Assembly: GCF_003600645.1 (NCBI RefSeq)
Contig: NZ_CP032482.1
Coordinates: forward strand, 3,658,001 to 3,722,000
Direction of reading: 5' to 3'
DNA length: 64,000 bases
Source: Yersinia rochesterensis
Lineage (GTDB): Bacteria > Pseudomonadota > Gammaproteobacteria > Enterobacterales > Enterobacteriaceae
Each line of letters begins with the position of its first letter. Position 1 is the first letter of the stretch. The position numbers and the translations under genes are program-made. The notes below the pieces were generated by a model that saw only the letters and a program-made list of their open reading frames with translations, had not been told where the DNA came from and ran no database searches. Shown in pieces: positions 55,359-64,000 of this stretch.

Positions 55359-56393
55359 TCACCCCGCACGCAATTGGTGAGGCTGCTTAGGTGACTTTGC
55401 TTCAGCGCTGCTGCTCAAATCAAGATCACGGCTCAGCAATAATAATACCTGTGCAGCAACATCCCCTACCTGAGCGCGGTAAGAACCAATCAGGCGAGCG
55501 AAAATGTTATAGATAACCACCGCAGGAATTGCGGCAACCAAGCCAAGTGCTGTTGCCAGCAAAGCTTCGGCAATACCCGGAGCAACAACAGCCAGATTAG
55601 TCGTCTGTGAGTGGGCAATACCGATAAAGCTGTTCATGATGCCCCAAACAGTACCAAACAAACCGACAAACGGAGAAATGGCACCGATTGTCGCCAGGAA
55701 GCCATTACCTTTGCCCATTTGGCGGCTAATGGCAGCAACACGGCGCTCCAGACGAAAAGCAGTACGTTCTTTAATGCCGTTGTTATCGTTTGATTCTGCC
55801 GATAATAGGCGCTCGTTTTGCGCTTCACGCAGTAATAGACCGCTGATGCTCTCTGGAGAGAAAACCTCTGCTCGCTCAGACGCGGTATCAAGATCAGTAA
55901 CCGCGCCGATAGCCTCGTGTTCTTGCCGTAAACGGCGGCGTGCTCGGAATAATTCAGTCCCTTTGGAAAACAGAATGGTCCAGGTCACGATTGATGCCAA
56001 TACCAAGCCAATCATTACGCCTTTCACCACCACATCAGCATGTTGATACATGCCCCAAACGGAGAGATCCATCGCCAAGCCTTGTGGGGCAGGAGCCGTT
56101 AATGGCTGAACTGACGGTACCGATATTGTGGGTACTACAGCTTCTGCATTAGCAGGGGCTGCTACAGATGTAATTTCCGGTGCAGGTAACGGCGTTGATG
56201 TTGCTGTCGTCGTTGGTGTCGTAACTGATGCAGCGACTGCGCTACTGTTGCCCGGTGCGGCGAATGCATGACCGGTTAAACCTGCCACCAGCAATAATGC
56301 CATCGCGCCTTTCATCATTCGGCCTTGCACGAATGATTTGTCTTTAATCTTTTTGTCAGCTGTTTTCACGCTGCGCCTCCACCCAATATGCAT
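55359..56393 (-). CDS. exbB: TonB-system energiser ExbB, long form
   Basis: 344 residues. From about residue 105 it follows E. coli ExbB (244 residues): MDLSVWGMYQHADVVVKGVM, GFLATIGAISPFVGLFGTVW, GIAEALLATALGLVAAIPAV. Ahead of this lies a signal-peptide-like helix (ALLLVAGLTGHAFA) and ~60 residues rich in Ala, Pro, Thr and Val, so a cleavable periplasmic N-terminal extension, as in Serratia or Pseudomonas forms. ATG 56393; a Fur-box-like site lies 50 bases upstream. Confidence 0.95.
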   Translation of the reverse strand: MHIGWRRSVKTADKKIKDKSFVQGRMMKGAMALLLVAGLTGHAFAAPGNSSAVAASVTTPTTTATSTPLPAPEITSVAAPANAEAVVPTISVPSVQPLTAPAPQGLAMDLSVWGMYQHADVVVKGVMIGLVLASIVTWTILFSKGTELFRARRRLRQEHEAIGAVTDLDTASERAEVFSPESISGLLLREAQNERLLSAESNDNNGIKERTAFRLERRVAAISRQMGKGNGFLATIGAISPFVGLFGTVWGIMNSFIGIAHSQTTNLAVVAPGIAEALLATALGLVAAIPAVVIYNIFARLIGSYRAQVGDVAAQVLLLLSRDLDLSSSAEAKSPKQPHQLRAG

Positions 56394-56442
56394 ATCAATT
56401 TAAGGACGAAATCAGCTGCCGATCATATCAAACAAACCGGGG

Positions 56443-56467
56443 ATTGATAGTAATTATCATTAGTATT
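56443..56467. promoter_or_regulatory. Fur-box-like operator upstream of exbB
   Basis: TTGATAGTAATTATCATTAG with TATT following; TGATAGTAATTATCA is a close inverted repeat of the Fur type. It is about 50 bases ahead of exbB, so iron should repress exbBD together with the siderophore genes. Confidence 0.78.
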
Positions 56468-56851
56468 TACGCCTATTTTTTGAGAAAAAATAAGAATCCC
56501 CCTGATATCAGGGACTACGCGGCAGGATCAACGGATAAACATTCTGAGCTGTACAGATTGAGTGACACTTTATGTAAAAATAAAAAAGGATTTATTGCAG
56601 AGAGCGCTTTTGCATGAATTAAGCCCTCTCCTAACGGCCTCCCCTTAATAAATTTCCTATTTCGTCACTTACACAGCATTTTTCCATTACAAATCTGCGG
56701 AAAACAGCGAGTCACCCTCTTTAGTTTTTTTCATGGTGAAAGCTACCCTCTCATTACAATCATCATGCTAACGTAAGGAATAAATACATCCCAATAATGA
56801 ATGCTGACCATGGAATAATGGGCATGCTGATGAGAAGGTGGCAAAGCGATT
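56468..56851. other. Intergenic region between exbB and metC
   Basis: About 385 bases with no gene. It holds the divergent promoters. A short palindrome CCTGATATCAGG occurs near 56503; no MetJ-type AGACGTCT array is evident. The metC start is preceded by AAGGTGG. Confidence 0.5.
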
Positions 56852-58063
56852 ATGTCTGCAAATAAACCCACGATAGAAAAATTGGAAACAATCTTAGTTA
56901 GCGCTGGCAGAAGTCAGAAATTCACCCAAGGCTCGGTCAATACCGTCATTCAGCGCGCATCTTCTTTGGTTTTTGAGTCAGTAAAAGCCAAAAAGCACGC
57001 CACAATTAATCGCGGAAATGGGGCGCTATTTTATGGCCGCAGAGGCACGCTAACCCATTTTTCTTTGCAAGAAGCGATGACAGAACTGGAAGGCGGCGCG
57101 GGTTGTGTGCTTTATCCTTGCGGTGCCGCCGCGATTAGTAATGCCATTTTGTCATTTGTTTCCACCGGCGATCATGTGTTGATGACTGGCTCGGCTTATG
57201 AACCGGCACAAAGTTTTTGCGATAAAATCTTATCGCGTATGAATATCATCACCACTTATTTTGATCCCATGATAGGGGCCGAAATAGCCTCGTTGATCAC
57301 ACCGCAAACTAAAGTGGTTTTTCTTGAGTCGCCCGGTTCCATCACGATGGAAGTACAAGATATTCCCGCGATAGTCAAAGCTATTCGCGCGGTTTCTCCA
57401 GAGATGATTATCATCATGGACAATACGTGGGCGGCCGGCGTGCTGTTTAAAGCCTTGGATTTTGATATTGATATCTCCATCCAATCAGGAACTAAATATA
57501 TTATTGGTCATTCCGATGCCATGCTGGGGATTGCGGTCGCCAACACCCGTTGTTGGGAGCAACTACGCGAAGATTCTTATCTAATGGGGCAAATGGTGGA
57601 TGCTGATACCGCCTATCTTGCCAGCCGGGGCTTACGCACGCTGAGTGTGCGTTTAAAGCAGCATGAAAAAAACAGTATCGAAATCGCAAACTGGCTGGTT
57701 CAGCGCCCGGAAGTTGCGGCGGTCTATCACCCTGCCCTGCCCGGCTGCAAAGGTCATGAATTCTACAAACGAGATTTCACCGGCTGCAATGGTTTGTTTT
57801 CTTTTGAGTTAAAAGAAGAGTTAACCCAGCAGCAGTTAGAGGCTTATCTCGACCACTTTACCCATTTCAGTATGGCTTTCTCGTGGGGCGGGTTTGAGTC
57901 TTTGATTCTGGGGTATCAACCCAAGGATATCCGGGCAATCCGCAAATATGAGGGTGAGGAAATCAAAGGCACATTGTTCCGTTTGCACATTGGGCTGGAA
58001 AATGTACAAGATTTGCAGGACGATTTAACCGCTGGGTTTGAGCGCATCAAAGCTTCGCAGTAA
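56852..58063 (+). CDS. metC: Cystathionine beta-lyase MetC
   Basis: 403 residues, PLP enzyme of the Cys/Met metabolism family. Motifs: [41 protein letters not shown] and the PLP lysine in [14 protein letters not shown]. It splits cystathionine to homocysteine in methionine synthesis. Its position beside exbBD and yghB is the same as in E. coli. Confidence 0.95.
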   Translation: MSANKPTIEKLETILVSAGRSQKFTQGSVNTVIQRASSLVFESVKAKKHATINRGNGALFYGRRGTLTHFSLQEAMTELEGGAGCVLYPCGAAAISNAILSFVSTGDHVLMTGSAYEPAQSFCDKILSRMNIITTYFDPMIGAEIASLITPQTKVVFLESPGSITMEVQDIPAIVKAIRAVSPEMIIIMDNTWAAGVLFKALDFDIDISIQSGTKYIIGHSDAMLGIAVANTRCWEQLREDSYLMGQMVDADTAYLASRGLRTLSVRLKQHEKNSIEIANWLVQRPEVAAVYHPALPGCKGHEFYKRDFTGCNGLFSFELKEELTQQQLEAYLDHFTHFSMAFSWGGFESLILGYQPKDIRAIRKYEGEEIKGTLFRLHIGLENVQDLQDDLTAGFERIKASQ

Positions 58064-58269
58064 CATTTATGAGCGCTATGGTTTGTGAATGTGCGGTCAA
58101 AGTCTCCGCACATTCATCCTCTCTTACACAAATAGTGTCAACGGCACGTATATATGCCCTTAAAAATTCGGTTATTGAGGATAAGATCAATGTGGATTAG
58201 CGCCATTACCGATACACTAGATAAAACCTTATAACAATATTCTCACACGATAGGCAAACAGGAACAGAA

Positions 58270-58932
58270 ATGGATGTATTACGCGAAATCCTTCATGCCT
58301 TATGGCAGCAGGATTTTAGTAAACTTGCCGACCCGAATGTGATTTGGGTTATTTACGGTATACTTTTTACCACCCTTTTTTTAGAAAATGGTTTGCTGCC
58401 AGCCTCTTTCCTCCCCGGTGATAGCTTGTTGCTATTGGCGGGTGCACTGATTGCCAAAGGTGTCATGGCATTCTGGCCCACCATGATAATTTTGACCGCT
58501 GCGGCCAGCTTGGGTTGTTGGCTGAGTTACCTGCAAGGGTTATGGTTGGGAGATACCAAAGTGGTAAAAAGGTGGCTGTTGCAGTTGCCTACTCATTATC
58601 GACAACGCGCCCATAACCTGTTTGTTCGCCACGGTCTGGCAGCCCTGATTATTGGCCGTTTTCTGGCTTTTGTCCGGACTTTATTACCCACTTTAGCCGG
58701 TATTTCAGGTCTAAATAGCACGCGTTTTCAGTTCTTTAACTGGCTCAGTGGGCTGCTATGGGTTGGTAGTGTCGTGGGGCTGGGCTTTGCACTTAGCCAT
58801 ATTCCCCTGGTTAAGCATTATGAAAATCAAGTCATGACCGCGCTGATGATTTTGCCGATTGTTTTGTTATTGGTCGGGTTGGTTGGCACACTGGTCTTGG
58901 TCTGGTGTAAACGCAAAAGTGTGACCGAGTAA
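58270..58932 (+). CDS. yghB: DedA-family membrane protein YghB
   Basis: 220 residues with about five or six membrane segments. DedA motifs are present: [20 protein letters not shown] with the conserved Glu and Asp, and [20 protein letters not shown]. DedA proteins are flippases or transport-linked proteins for polyprenyl phosphate/phospholipid, needed for envelope integrity in E. coli. AGGA precedes ATG 58270. Ends before a terminator shared with yqhC. Confidence 0.93.
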   Translation: MDVLREILHALWQQDFSKLADPNVIWVIYGILFTTLFLENGLLPASFLPGDSLLLLAGALIAKGVMAFWPTMIILTAAASLGCWLSYLQGLWLGDTKVVKRWLLQLPTHYRQRAHNLFVRHGLAALIIGRFLAFVRTLLPTLAGISGLNSTRFQFFNWLSGLLWVGSVVGLGFALSHIPLVKHYENQVMTALMILPIVLLLVGLVGTLVLVWCKRKSVTE

Positions 58933-58952
58933 GCTTCTCCGCTCGAACAACT

Positions 58953-58976
58953 AAACGGCGCTTAGTGCGCCGTTTT
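58953..58976. terminator. Terminator between yghB and yqhC (convergent)
   Basis: 9-bp stem AAACGGCGC/GCGCCGTTT with loop TTAGT, flanked by A on the left and T on the right; usable in both directions. Confidence 0.88.
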
Positions 58977-58990
58977 GTATCGATATCACC

Positions 58991-59884
58991 TCAGTTAGTG
59001 CGTAACTTGGCGACTTCTTCACTCGGTGTAACGCCGAAATAGCGTTTAAACTCGCGGCTAAATTGTGAAGCACTCTCATACCCTACCTTATTCGCTGCGG
59101 TACTGGCCTTTAGCCCATCGTGTAGCATCATCATTCGCGCACGATGTAGCCGGTAAGATTTCAAATATTGTAGTGGCGAAGTGTTAGTCACCGCTTTGAA
59201 ATTATGATGAAACGCGGAGACGCTCATGTTTACATCCGCGGCTAATTGTTCAACATTCAGGTTATCTGCAAACTGATTTTCAATACGCCGCAATGTCTTG
59301 GTAATTTGATTGAAGTGCCCATGGCGATTAACCAAAGCCTGTAATGCCCCACCGCACTGTCCACATAACACGTAGTAGATGATTTCTCTCACAATTTGTG
59401 GGCCAAGCACTCTGGCATCACGAGGATTAGCCATCACATCCAGCAACCGCTCGGTGGCGCATAGCATCTCTTCAGTCAATACAGATGAATTGACACCAGA
59501 GGTATTACCGAAAGGTTTATCGAGTTCGTCATCACCAATATCTATAATTAGATCCTGTAGCATCTGGCTGTCTATATGAATCGAAATCCCGGCCAGCGGC
59601 ACTTCCGAGCTGGCAAAAGTTTCACATTCAAACGGTAATGGCACTGTCAGAATCAGGTAGTTTTTCGGATCATACTGAAATACTTTGCTACCCAGATAAC
59701 CCACTTTATGCCCCTGAAATATAATAACTACACTCGGGGTATACATGACGGGTGTACGCGGTTGGTGTACGGTGGAATAGAGAATTTTCACCTTTGGTAC
59801 AGCGCTAGGGGTTAAGCCATTGCCTTGAGCCAGACGAGCAATCATCCCAGCCATCTGTACCTGAATATCCGTAACCTCAACCAT
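58991..59884 (-). CDS. yqhC: AraC-family regulator YqhC
   Basis: About 297 residues. N-terminal cupin-type AraC domain ([19 protein letters not shown] onward) and a C-terminal pair of helix-turn-helices ([20 protein letters not shown], then [20 protein letters not shown] and [10 protein letters not shown]). In E. coli YqhC senses reactive aldehydes and activates yqhD and dkgA, the next two genes here. ATG 59884 with GAGG ahead is preferred; the frame continues ~47 codons upstream to 60025. Confidence 0.92.
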   Translation of the reverse strand: MVEVTDIQVQMAGMIARLAQGNGLTPSAVPKVKILYSTVHQPRTPVMYTPSVVIIFQGHKVGYLGSKVFQYDPKNYLILTVPLPFECETFASSEVPLAGISIHIDSQMLQDLIIDIGDDELDKPFGNTSGVNSSVLTEEMLCATERLLDVMANPRDARVLGPQIVREIIYYVLCGQCGGALQALVNRHGHFNQITKTLRRIENQFADNLNVEQLAADVNMSVSAFHHNFKAVTNTSPLQYLKSYRLHRARMMMLHDGLKASTAANKVGYESASQFSREFKRYFGVTPSEEVAKLRTN

Positions 59885-60132
59885 TGCGCCCTCACCTGCT
59901 TCTGTTATCTGGAACGATCCGACATAAATTGTGCAGTATTTTGCGAGTTTTCTACAGTGATTTAGAGAAATAGGCAAGAGCAAGGCAGAAATGTGCATTG
60001 AGGTATAACGCCAGGTTACCGACAATGGCTACCACTGATATGGCGGCAAACAATTATTTATCCGCAAGCTATTGCGCCACAAACTAATCTCTTAATTCTT
60101 ATTGTTCCTTACCCTAAGCTGGAAGACAAATC

Positions 60133-61290
60133 ATGCAAAATTTTACCCTTCATACCCCGACTAAAGTGCTGTTCGGTACTGGTCAAATAGCGCAACTGAA
60201 TAAAGAAATTCCTGCTGATGCACGTATTTTAATTACCTATGGTGGCGGCAGCATCAAACAAAATGGTGTACTCGACCAAGTTCACCAAGCACTGCAAGGC
60301 TTTGATTACCTAGAGTTTGGTGGCATTGAGCCAAACCCTACTTATGAAACCTTAATGAAAGCCGTTGAGGTTTGCCGAGCAGAAAAAATCACTTTCCTGC
60401 TAGCCGTGGGTGGCGGTTCAGTATTGGATGGCACTAAATTCATCGCGGCGGCCGTCAATTATCCACAAGACCCATGGCATATTCTGGAAACCACCGGCAG
60501 CGATATCAAAGAAGCACTGCCTATGGGTTCAGTGCTGACCTTACCTGCTACTGGCTCTGAAGCTAACAGTGGCGCAGTTATCAGCCGCCGCAGCACCGGT
60601 GATAAGCAACATTTCTTCTCGCCGTATGTGCAGCCGCTCTTTGCTGTGCTGGATCCAGTGGTGACTTATACCTTACCACCGCGCCAGGTGGCTAACGGTG
60701 TAGTTGATGCTTTTGTACATACCATTGAGCAATACCTGACTTATCCGGTGGACGCCAAAGTTCAAGATCGTTTTGCTGAAGGTTTGTTATTAACTCTGAT
60801 TGAAGAAGGCCCGAAAGCCTTAACTGATCCTGAGAATTACAATGTACGCGCCAACATTATGTGGAGCGCCACCATGGCATTAAATGGCCTGATTGGTGCC
60901 GGTGTCCCGCAAGACTGGGCGACTCATATGCTGGGCCACGAACTGACAGCGCGTCACGGGCTGGATCATGCACAAACATTGGCGGTGATATTGCCCGCTC
61001 TGTTAGTGGCGAAGAAACAGCAAAAACGCGCGAAATTATTGCAATATGCGGAACGTGTCTGGGATCTCCGTGAAGGCACTGAAGACCAACGCATTGATGC
61101 GGCTATTGAAGCGACCCGTCAATTCTTTGAAGACATGGGTGTCGCGACTCGCTTATCTGATTACAAACTGGATGGCAGCACCATTCCTGATTTAATCAAA
61201 AAATTAGAAGAGCACGGTATGACCGCACTTGGCGAGCACAGTGATATCACTTTGGCAGATAGCAAACGTATCTACGAAGCTGCGGTCTAA
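60133..61290 (+). CDS. yqhD: NADPH-dependent aldehyde reductase YqhD
   Basis: 385 residues, iron-containing (group III) alcohol dehydrogenase fold, zinc-dependent in YqhD. Cofactor region ITYGGGSIKQNG and LAVGGGSVLDGTK; metal ligands in VDAFVHTIEQY and MLGHELTARHGLDHAQ. It reduces toxic aldehydes. It is divergent from its regulator gene yqhC, with ~250 bases between that should contain the YqhC-activated promoter. Confidence 0.95.
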   Translation: MQNFTLHTPTKVLFGTGQIAQLNKEIPADARILITYGGGSIKQNGVLDQVHQALQGFDYLEFGGIEPNPTYETLMKAVEVCRAEKITFLLAVGGGSVLDGTKFIAAAVNYPQDPWHILETTGSDIKEALPMGSVLTLPATGSEANSGAVISRRSTGDKQHFFSPYVQPLFAVLDPVVTYTLPPRQVANGVVDAFVHTIEQYLTYPVDAKVQDRFAEGLLLTLIEEGPKALTDPENYNVRANIMWSATMALNGLIGAGVPQDWATHMLGHELTARHGLDHAQTLAVILPALLVAKKQQKRAKLLQYAERVWDLREGTEDQRIDAAIEATRQFFEDMGVATRLSDYKLDGSTIPDLIKKLEEHGMTALGEHSDITLADSKRIYEAAV

Positions 61291-61338
61291 TAATATAGTT
61301 TAGCGAAATACAATGTGATTTTAGCTGAGGAGATCAAT

Positions 61339-62166
61339 ATGGTGACGCAACCCATTATCAAATTGCACGATGGAAATCTGATGCCACAACTCGGTCTTGG
61401 CGTTTGGCAAGCAAGCATTGAAGAAACACAGCTTGCTGTCACCAAAGCACTGGAGATCGGCTATCGTTCAATCGATACAGCGGCTATTTATAAAAATGAA
61501 GAGGGTGTTGGTCAGGCGCTGCAAACGGCCAATGTCGCCCGTGATGAGCTATTTATTACCACTAAGCTGTGGAATAGTAACCAAAATAATCCTCAGCAAG
61601 CACTGGAAGAGAGTCTGAAAAAACTTCAGCTCGATTATGTGGATCTCTATCTAATTCACTGGCCTGACCCAGCACAAGACCGCTATGTCGGTGCCTGGCG
61701 TGAATTGATCGCCTTGAAAGAGCAAGGTTTGATTCGCAGTATCGGCGTTTGTAACTTCCATATCCCTCACTTACAGCGGTTGATTGATGAAACCGGCGTT
61801 GCCCCGACTGTCAATCAGATTGAGCTTCACCCGCTGCTCCAGCAGCGGCAGCTCCATGCATGGAATGCCACACATCATATTGCGACAGAATCCTGGAGCC
61901 CGCTGGCTCAAGGCGGCGATGGCGTTTTCGATCAAGCCATCATTCGTGAATTGGCGCAAAAATATGGTAAGACTCCAGCACAGATAGTCATCCGTTGGCA
62001 TCTGGATAGCGGGCTGATTGTTATTCCTAAATCAGTGACACCGGCGCGCATCAGGGAAAACTTTGAAGTATTTGATTTTAAACTACACAAAGATGAACTG
62101 ACGGCAATTTCGAAGTTAGATAGCGGTAAACGACTGGGGCCAGACCCAGATGCTCCCAGGGCCTGA
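61339..62166 (+). CDS. dkgA: Aldo-keto reductase DkgA (2,5-diketo-D-gluconate reductase A)
   Basis: About 275 residues, AKR family. Catalytic tetrad: Asp and Tyr in DTAAIYKNEE, Lys in TTKLWNS, His in LIHWPDP. The NADPH site IPKSVTPARIRENFEVFDF follows. Reduces methylglyoxal, keto-gulonates and other aldehydes. ATG 61339 has GAGGAG six bases ahead; the frame also opens at 61315. Follows yqhD by 48 bases and is probably co-regulated by YqhC. Confidence 0.94.
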   Translation: MVTQPIIKLHDGNLMPQLGLGVWQASIEETQLAVTKALEIGYRSIDTAAIYKNEEGVGQALQTANVARDELFITTKLWNSNQNNPQQALEESLKKLQLDYVDLYLIHWPDPAQDRYVGAWRELIALKEQGLIRSIGVCNFHIPHLQRLIDETGVAPTVNQIELHPLLQQRQLHAWNATHHIATESWSPLAQGGDGVFDQAIIRELAQKYGKTPAQIVIRWHLDSGLIVIPKSVTPARIRENFEVFDFKLHKDELTAISKLDSGKRLGPDPDAPRA

Positions 62167-62185
62167 CCGCTGATTTATCAGCTTA

Positions 62186-64000
62186 TTAATGATGCTTAGC
62201 TTTCCCTCTGGCGACACCAGCGGGTTTATTCACCGGCGCTCTGTTTGCGCCGGTTTTGCTACCTGCGGTCTTGGGCGAGGAATTGCCCGTAGTGGCCTGC
62301 ACGGTTTTACCCAAAGGGGCTTTACCTGTTGAGGCTGCATTCGTGCGGTTACCCGGTTGACGCTGACGAGTGATAGCAGTGTGCTTGGTCAGCGCCGGTG
62401 TATGATGACGAAACGCCCGGCGTGCTTCACGTTGTTCTTCCAGAGTCGGTGCCGGAACCAAACATTCACGGCGGCTACCGATCAAGTTTTGCAGCCCCAT
62501 TTCCTCTAATGCCGTGCGAATCATCGGCCAGTTAGCGGGATCATGATAACGCAACAATGCTTTATGCAACCGCCGCTGACGATCTCCTTTCGGAACAACA
62601 ACATCCTCACTCTTGTAATCCACTTTGCTCAGCGGGTTCTTGCCGGTGTAATACATGGTGGTGGAGTTAGCCAGCGGTGATGGATAGAAGTTTTGCACCT
62701 GATCCAAACGGAAACGGTTTTTCTTCAGCCAAAGAGCCAAATTCACCATATCTTTATCTTCTGTCCCCGGATGGGCGGAGATAAAATACGGAATCAAATA
62801 TTGCTCTTTACCGGCCTGCTTGGAATAGGTATCAAACAGCTCTTTAAAGCGCTGATAGCTGCCCATTCCCGGTTTCATCATTTTTGAAAGTGGCCCTTCT
62901 TCAGTATGTTCCGGGGCTATTTTCAAGTAGCCGCCCACATGATGGCTGGCTAATTCTTTGATATAACGTGGATCTTCTACTGCCAGATCATAACGAACAC
63001 CAGACGCAATCAGGATCTTTTTAATCCCTTTCAAATCACGCGCTCGCCGATAGAGCGAAATGGTCGGCTCATGGTTAGTGTCCATGTGCTGGCAGATTTC
63101 AGGGTAAACGCAGGATGCACGGCGGCAAGTTTGCTCGGCTCGTGGCGACTGGCAGCGCAGCATGTACATGTTTGCCGTTGGGCCACCCAGATCAGAGATG
63201 ATGCCGGTAAAACCAGGAACTTTATCGCGAATTTCTTCTATCTCACGAATGATAGAATCTTCAGAGCGGCTCTGAATAATGCGCCCTTCATGCTCGGTAA
63301 TCGAACAGAACGAACAGCCACCATAGCAACCGCGCATGATATTGATCGAGAAACGAATCATATCGTAAGCTGGAATAGGTGATTTCCCATAAGACGGGTG
63401 CGGCACACGCTGATAAGGCAGGGCAAAAACGCTGTCCATTTCTTCCGTACTGAGCGGGATAGCCGGTGGATTAATCCAAATATAGCGGTCGCCGTGTTTT
63501 TGCATCAAAGCCCGTGCACAACCGGGGTTGGTTTCATGATGTAAAATCCGCGAAGTGTGGGCATACAATACTTTGTCTGCTTTCACTTTGTCATAGGATG
63601 GCAGCAAGACATAGGTCTTCTCCCATGGTTTGGGTTTGGCGGCCCGTACGGTTATAGGTTTGGCTTCCGGCTCGGGAACACTGTCTGTCGCGCACGGCAA
63701 ATCTTCACCATAAGGATTCGGAATAGCTTCAATACGGCCCGGTTTATCCAACCGAGTAGAATCCACGCCACTCCAACCCGGTAATGGGGTTTTGCGCATC
63801 ACAACGGTGTTACGCACATCCTGAATATCAGCAATTTTCTCACCCGCAGCCAGACGGTGTGCCACTTCAACCAGTGGCCGCTCGCCATTGCCGTACACCA
63901 GCATATCGGCTTTGGCATCGACAATGACTGAGCGGCGCACAGTATCAGACCAATAATCATAATGGGCAATACGGCGTAAGCTGGCTTCAATTCCGCCAAG
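62186..64000 (-). CDS. ygiQ: Radical SAM protein YgiQ (5' end cut off by window edge)
   Basis: The frame runs through the right edge of the window, so ~605 C-terminal residues are seen and the N-terminus is missing. The radical SAM cluster motif is [10 protein letters not shown] (C-x3-C-x2-C); [16 protein letters not shown] and [20 protein letters not shown] are typical YgiQ sequence. The last ~90 residues are basic and low-complexity (Thr, Lys, Pro, Ala). Function unknown in E. coli. Nineteen bases from the convergent dkgA. Confidence 0.93.
   Translation of the reverse strand, partial: LGGIEASLRRIAHYDYWSDTVRRSVIVDAKADMLVYGNGERPLVEVAHRLAAGEKIADIQDVRNTVVMRKTPLPGWSGVDSTRLDKPGRIEAIPNPYGEDLPCATDSVPEPEAKPITVRAAKPKPWEKTYVLLPSYDKVKADKVLYAHTSRILHHETNPGCARALMQKHGDRYIWINPPAIPLSTEEMDSVFALPYQRVPHPSYGKSPIPAYDMIRFSINIMRGCYGGCSFCSITEHEGRIIQSRSEDSIIREIEEIRDKVPGFTGIISDLGGPTANMYMLRCQSPRAEQTCRRASCVYPEICQHMDTNHEPTISLYRRARDLKGIKKILIASGVRYDLAVEDPRYIKELASHHVGGYLKIAPEHTEEGPLSKMMKPGMGSYQRFKELFDTYSKQAGKEQYLIPYFISAHPGTEDKDMVNLALWLKKNRFRLDQVQNFYPSPLANSTTMYYTGKNPLSKVDYKSEDVVVPKGDRQRRLHKALLRYHDPANWPMIRTALEEMGLQNLIGSRRECLVPAPTLEEQREARRAFRHHTPALTKHTAITRQRQPGNRTNAASTGKAPLGKTVQATTGNSSPKTAGSKTGANRAPVNKPAGVARGKAKHH

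Noticed and set aside
1..64000. CRISPR arrays, tRNA or rRNA genes, prophage or IS transposases
   Set aside because: None seen: no spaced repeat arrays, no cloverleaf-like gene recognised, and no transposase, integrase or phage structural protein among the open frames.

Overview
The window looks like chromosome of an enterobacterium, most probably a non-pestis Yersinia. Three things point there: the gene order exbD-exbB-metC-yghB-yqhC-yqhD-dkgA-ygiQ, an ERIC repeat of the Yersinia type, and the combination of a second (Flag-2) flagellar locus, a catechol siderophore locus and a Tad pilus locus. Species cannot be fixed from this window. The siderophore genes fit the group that includes Y. frederiksenii and Y. 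ruckeri.

Layout. (1) 1-8.4 kb: one end of a Flag-2 (lateral-type) flagellar cluster. lafK, fliE and fliF read leftwards; fliM-N-P-Q-R-flhB-flhA read rightwards as a tightly overlapping export/switch operon closed by a strong terminator. (2) 8.5-12.1 kb: a secreted LprI-like protein and a two-gene sugar-acid unit (DenD-like dehydrogenase plus MFS permease). (3) 12.5-35.1 kb: a complete-looking catecholate siderophore locus. entCEBA make and activate 2,3-dihydroxybenzoate (DHB). A dimodular NRPS with an MbtH partner assembles it with two amino acids, and the hand-read pockets suggest a basic amino acid and serine. EntS exports the product, a FhuA/Fct-like TonB receptor and FepBDGC import it, and a Fes-like esterase releases iron. 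Fur-box-like palindromes sit in all three divergent promoter regions. A 650-bp hairpin-rich element with inverted ends lies between entS and the NRPS, and an ERIC lies in the receptor leader. entD, entH and a FepA-type receptor are absent here.

(4) 35.3-42.3 kb: a Cus-type copper/silver efflux operon (Cys/His-rich secreted protein, CusF, CusC, CusB carrying an extra C-terminal CusF domain, CusA), followed by alkB on the other strand. (5) 43.5-54.9 kb: an AT-rich Tad/Flp pilus island with its own ToxR-like membrane regulator (flp-tadV-rcpCA-small Cys protein-tadZABCDEFG), inserted next to exbD. (6) 54.9-64 kb: conserved core genes: exbBD (Fur-box promoter, energising TonB uptake and thus functionally linked to the siderophore receptor), metC, the DedA gene yghB, the yqhC regulator with its targets yqhD and dkgA, and the 5'-truncated radical SAM gene ygiQ.

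All assignments come from reading translated sequence and motifs by eye. No database search was run, and alignments such as the NRPS specificity codes were done by hand.
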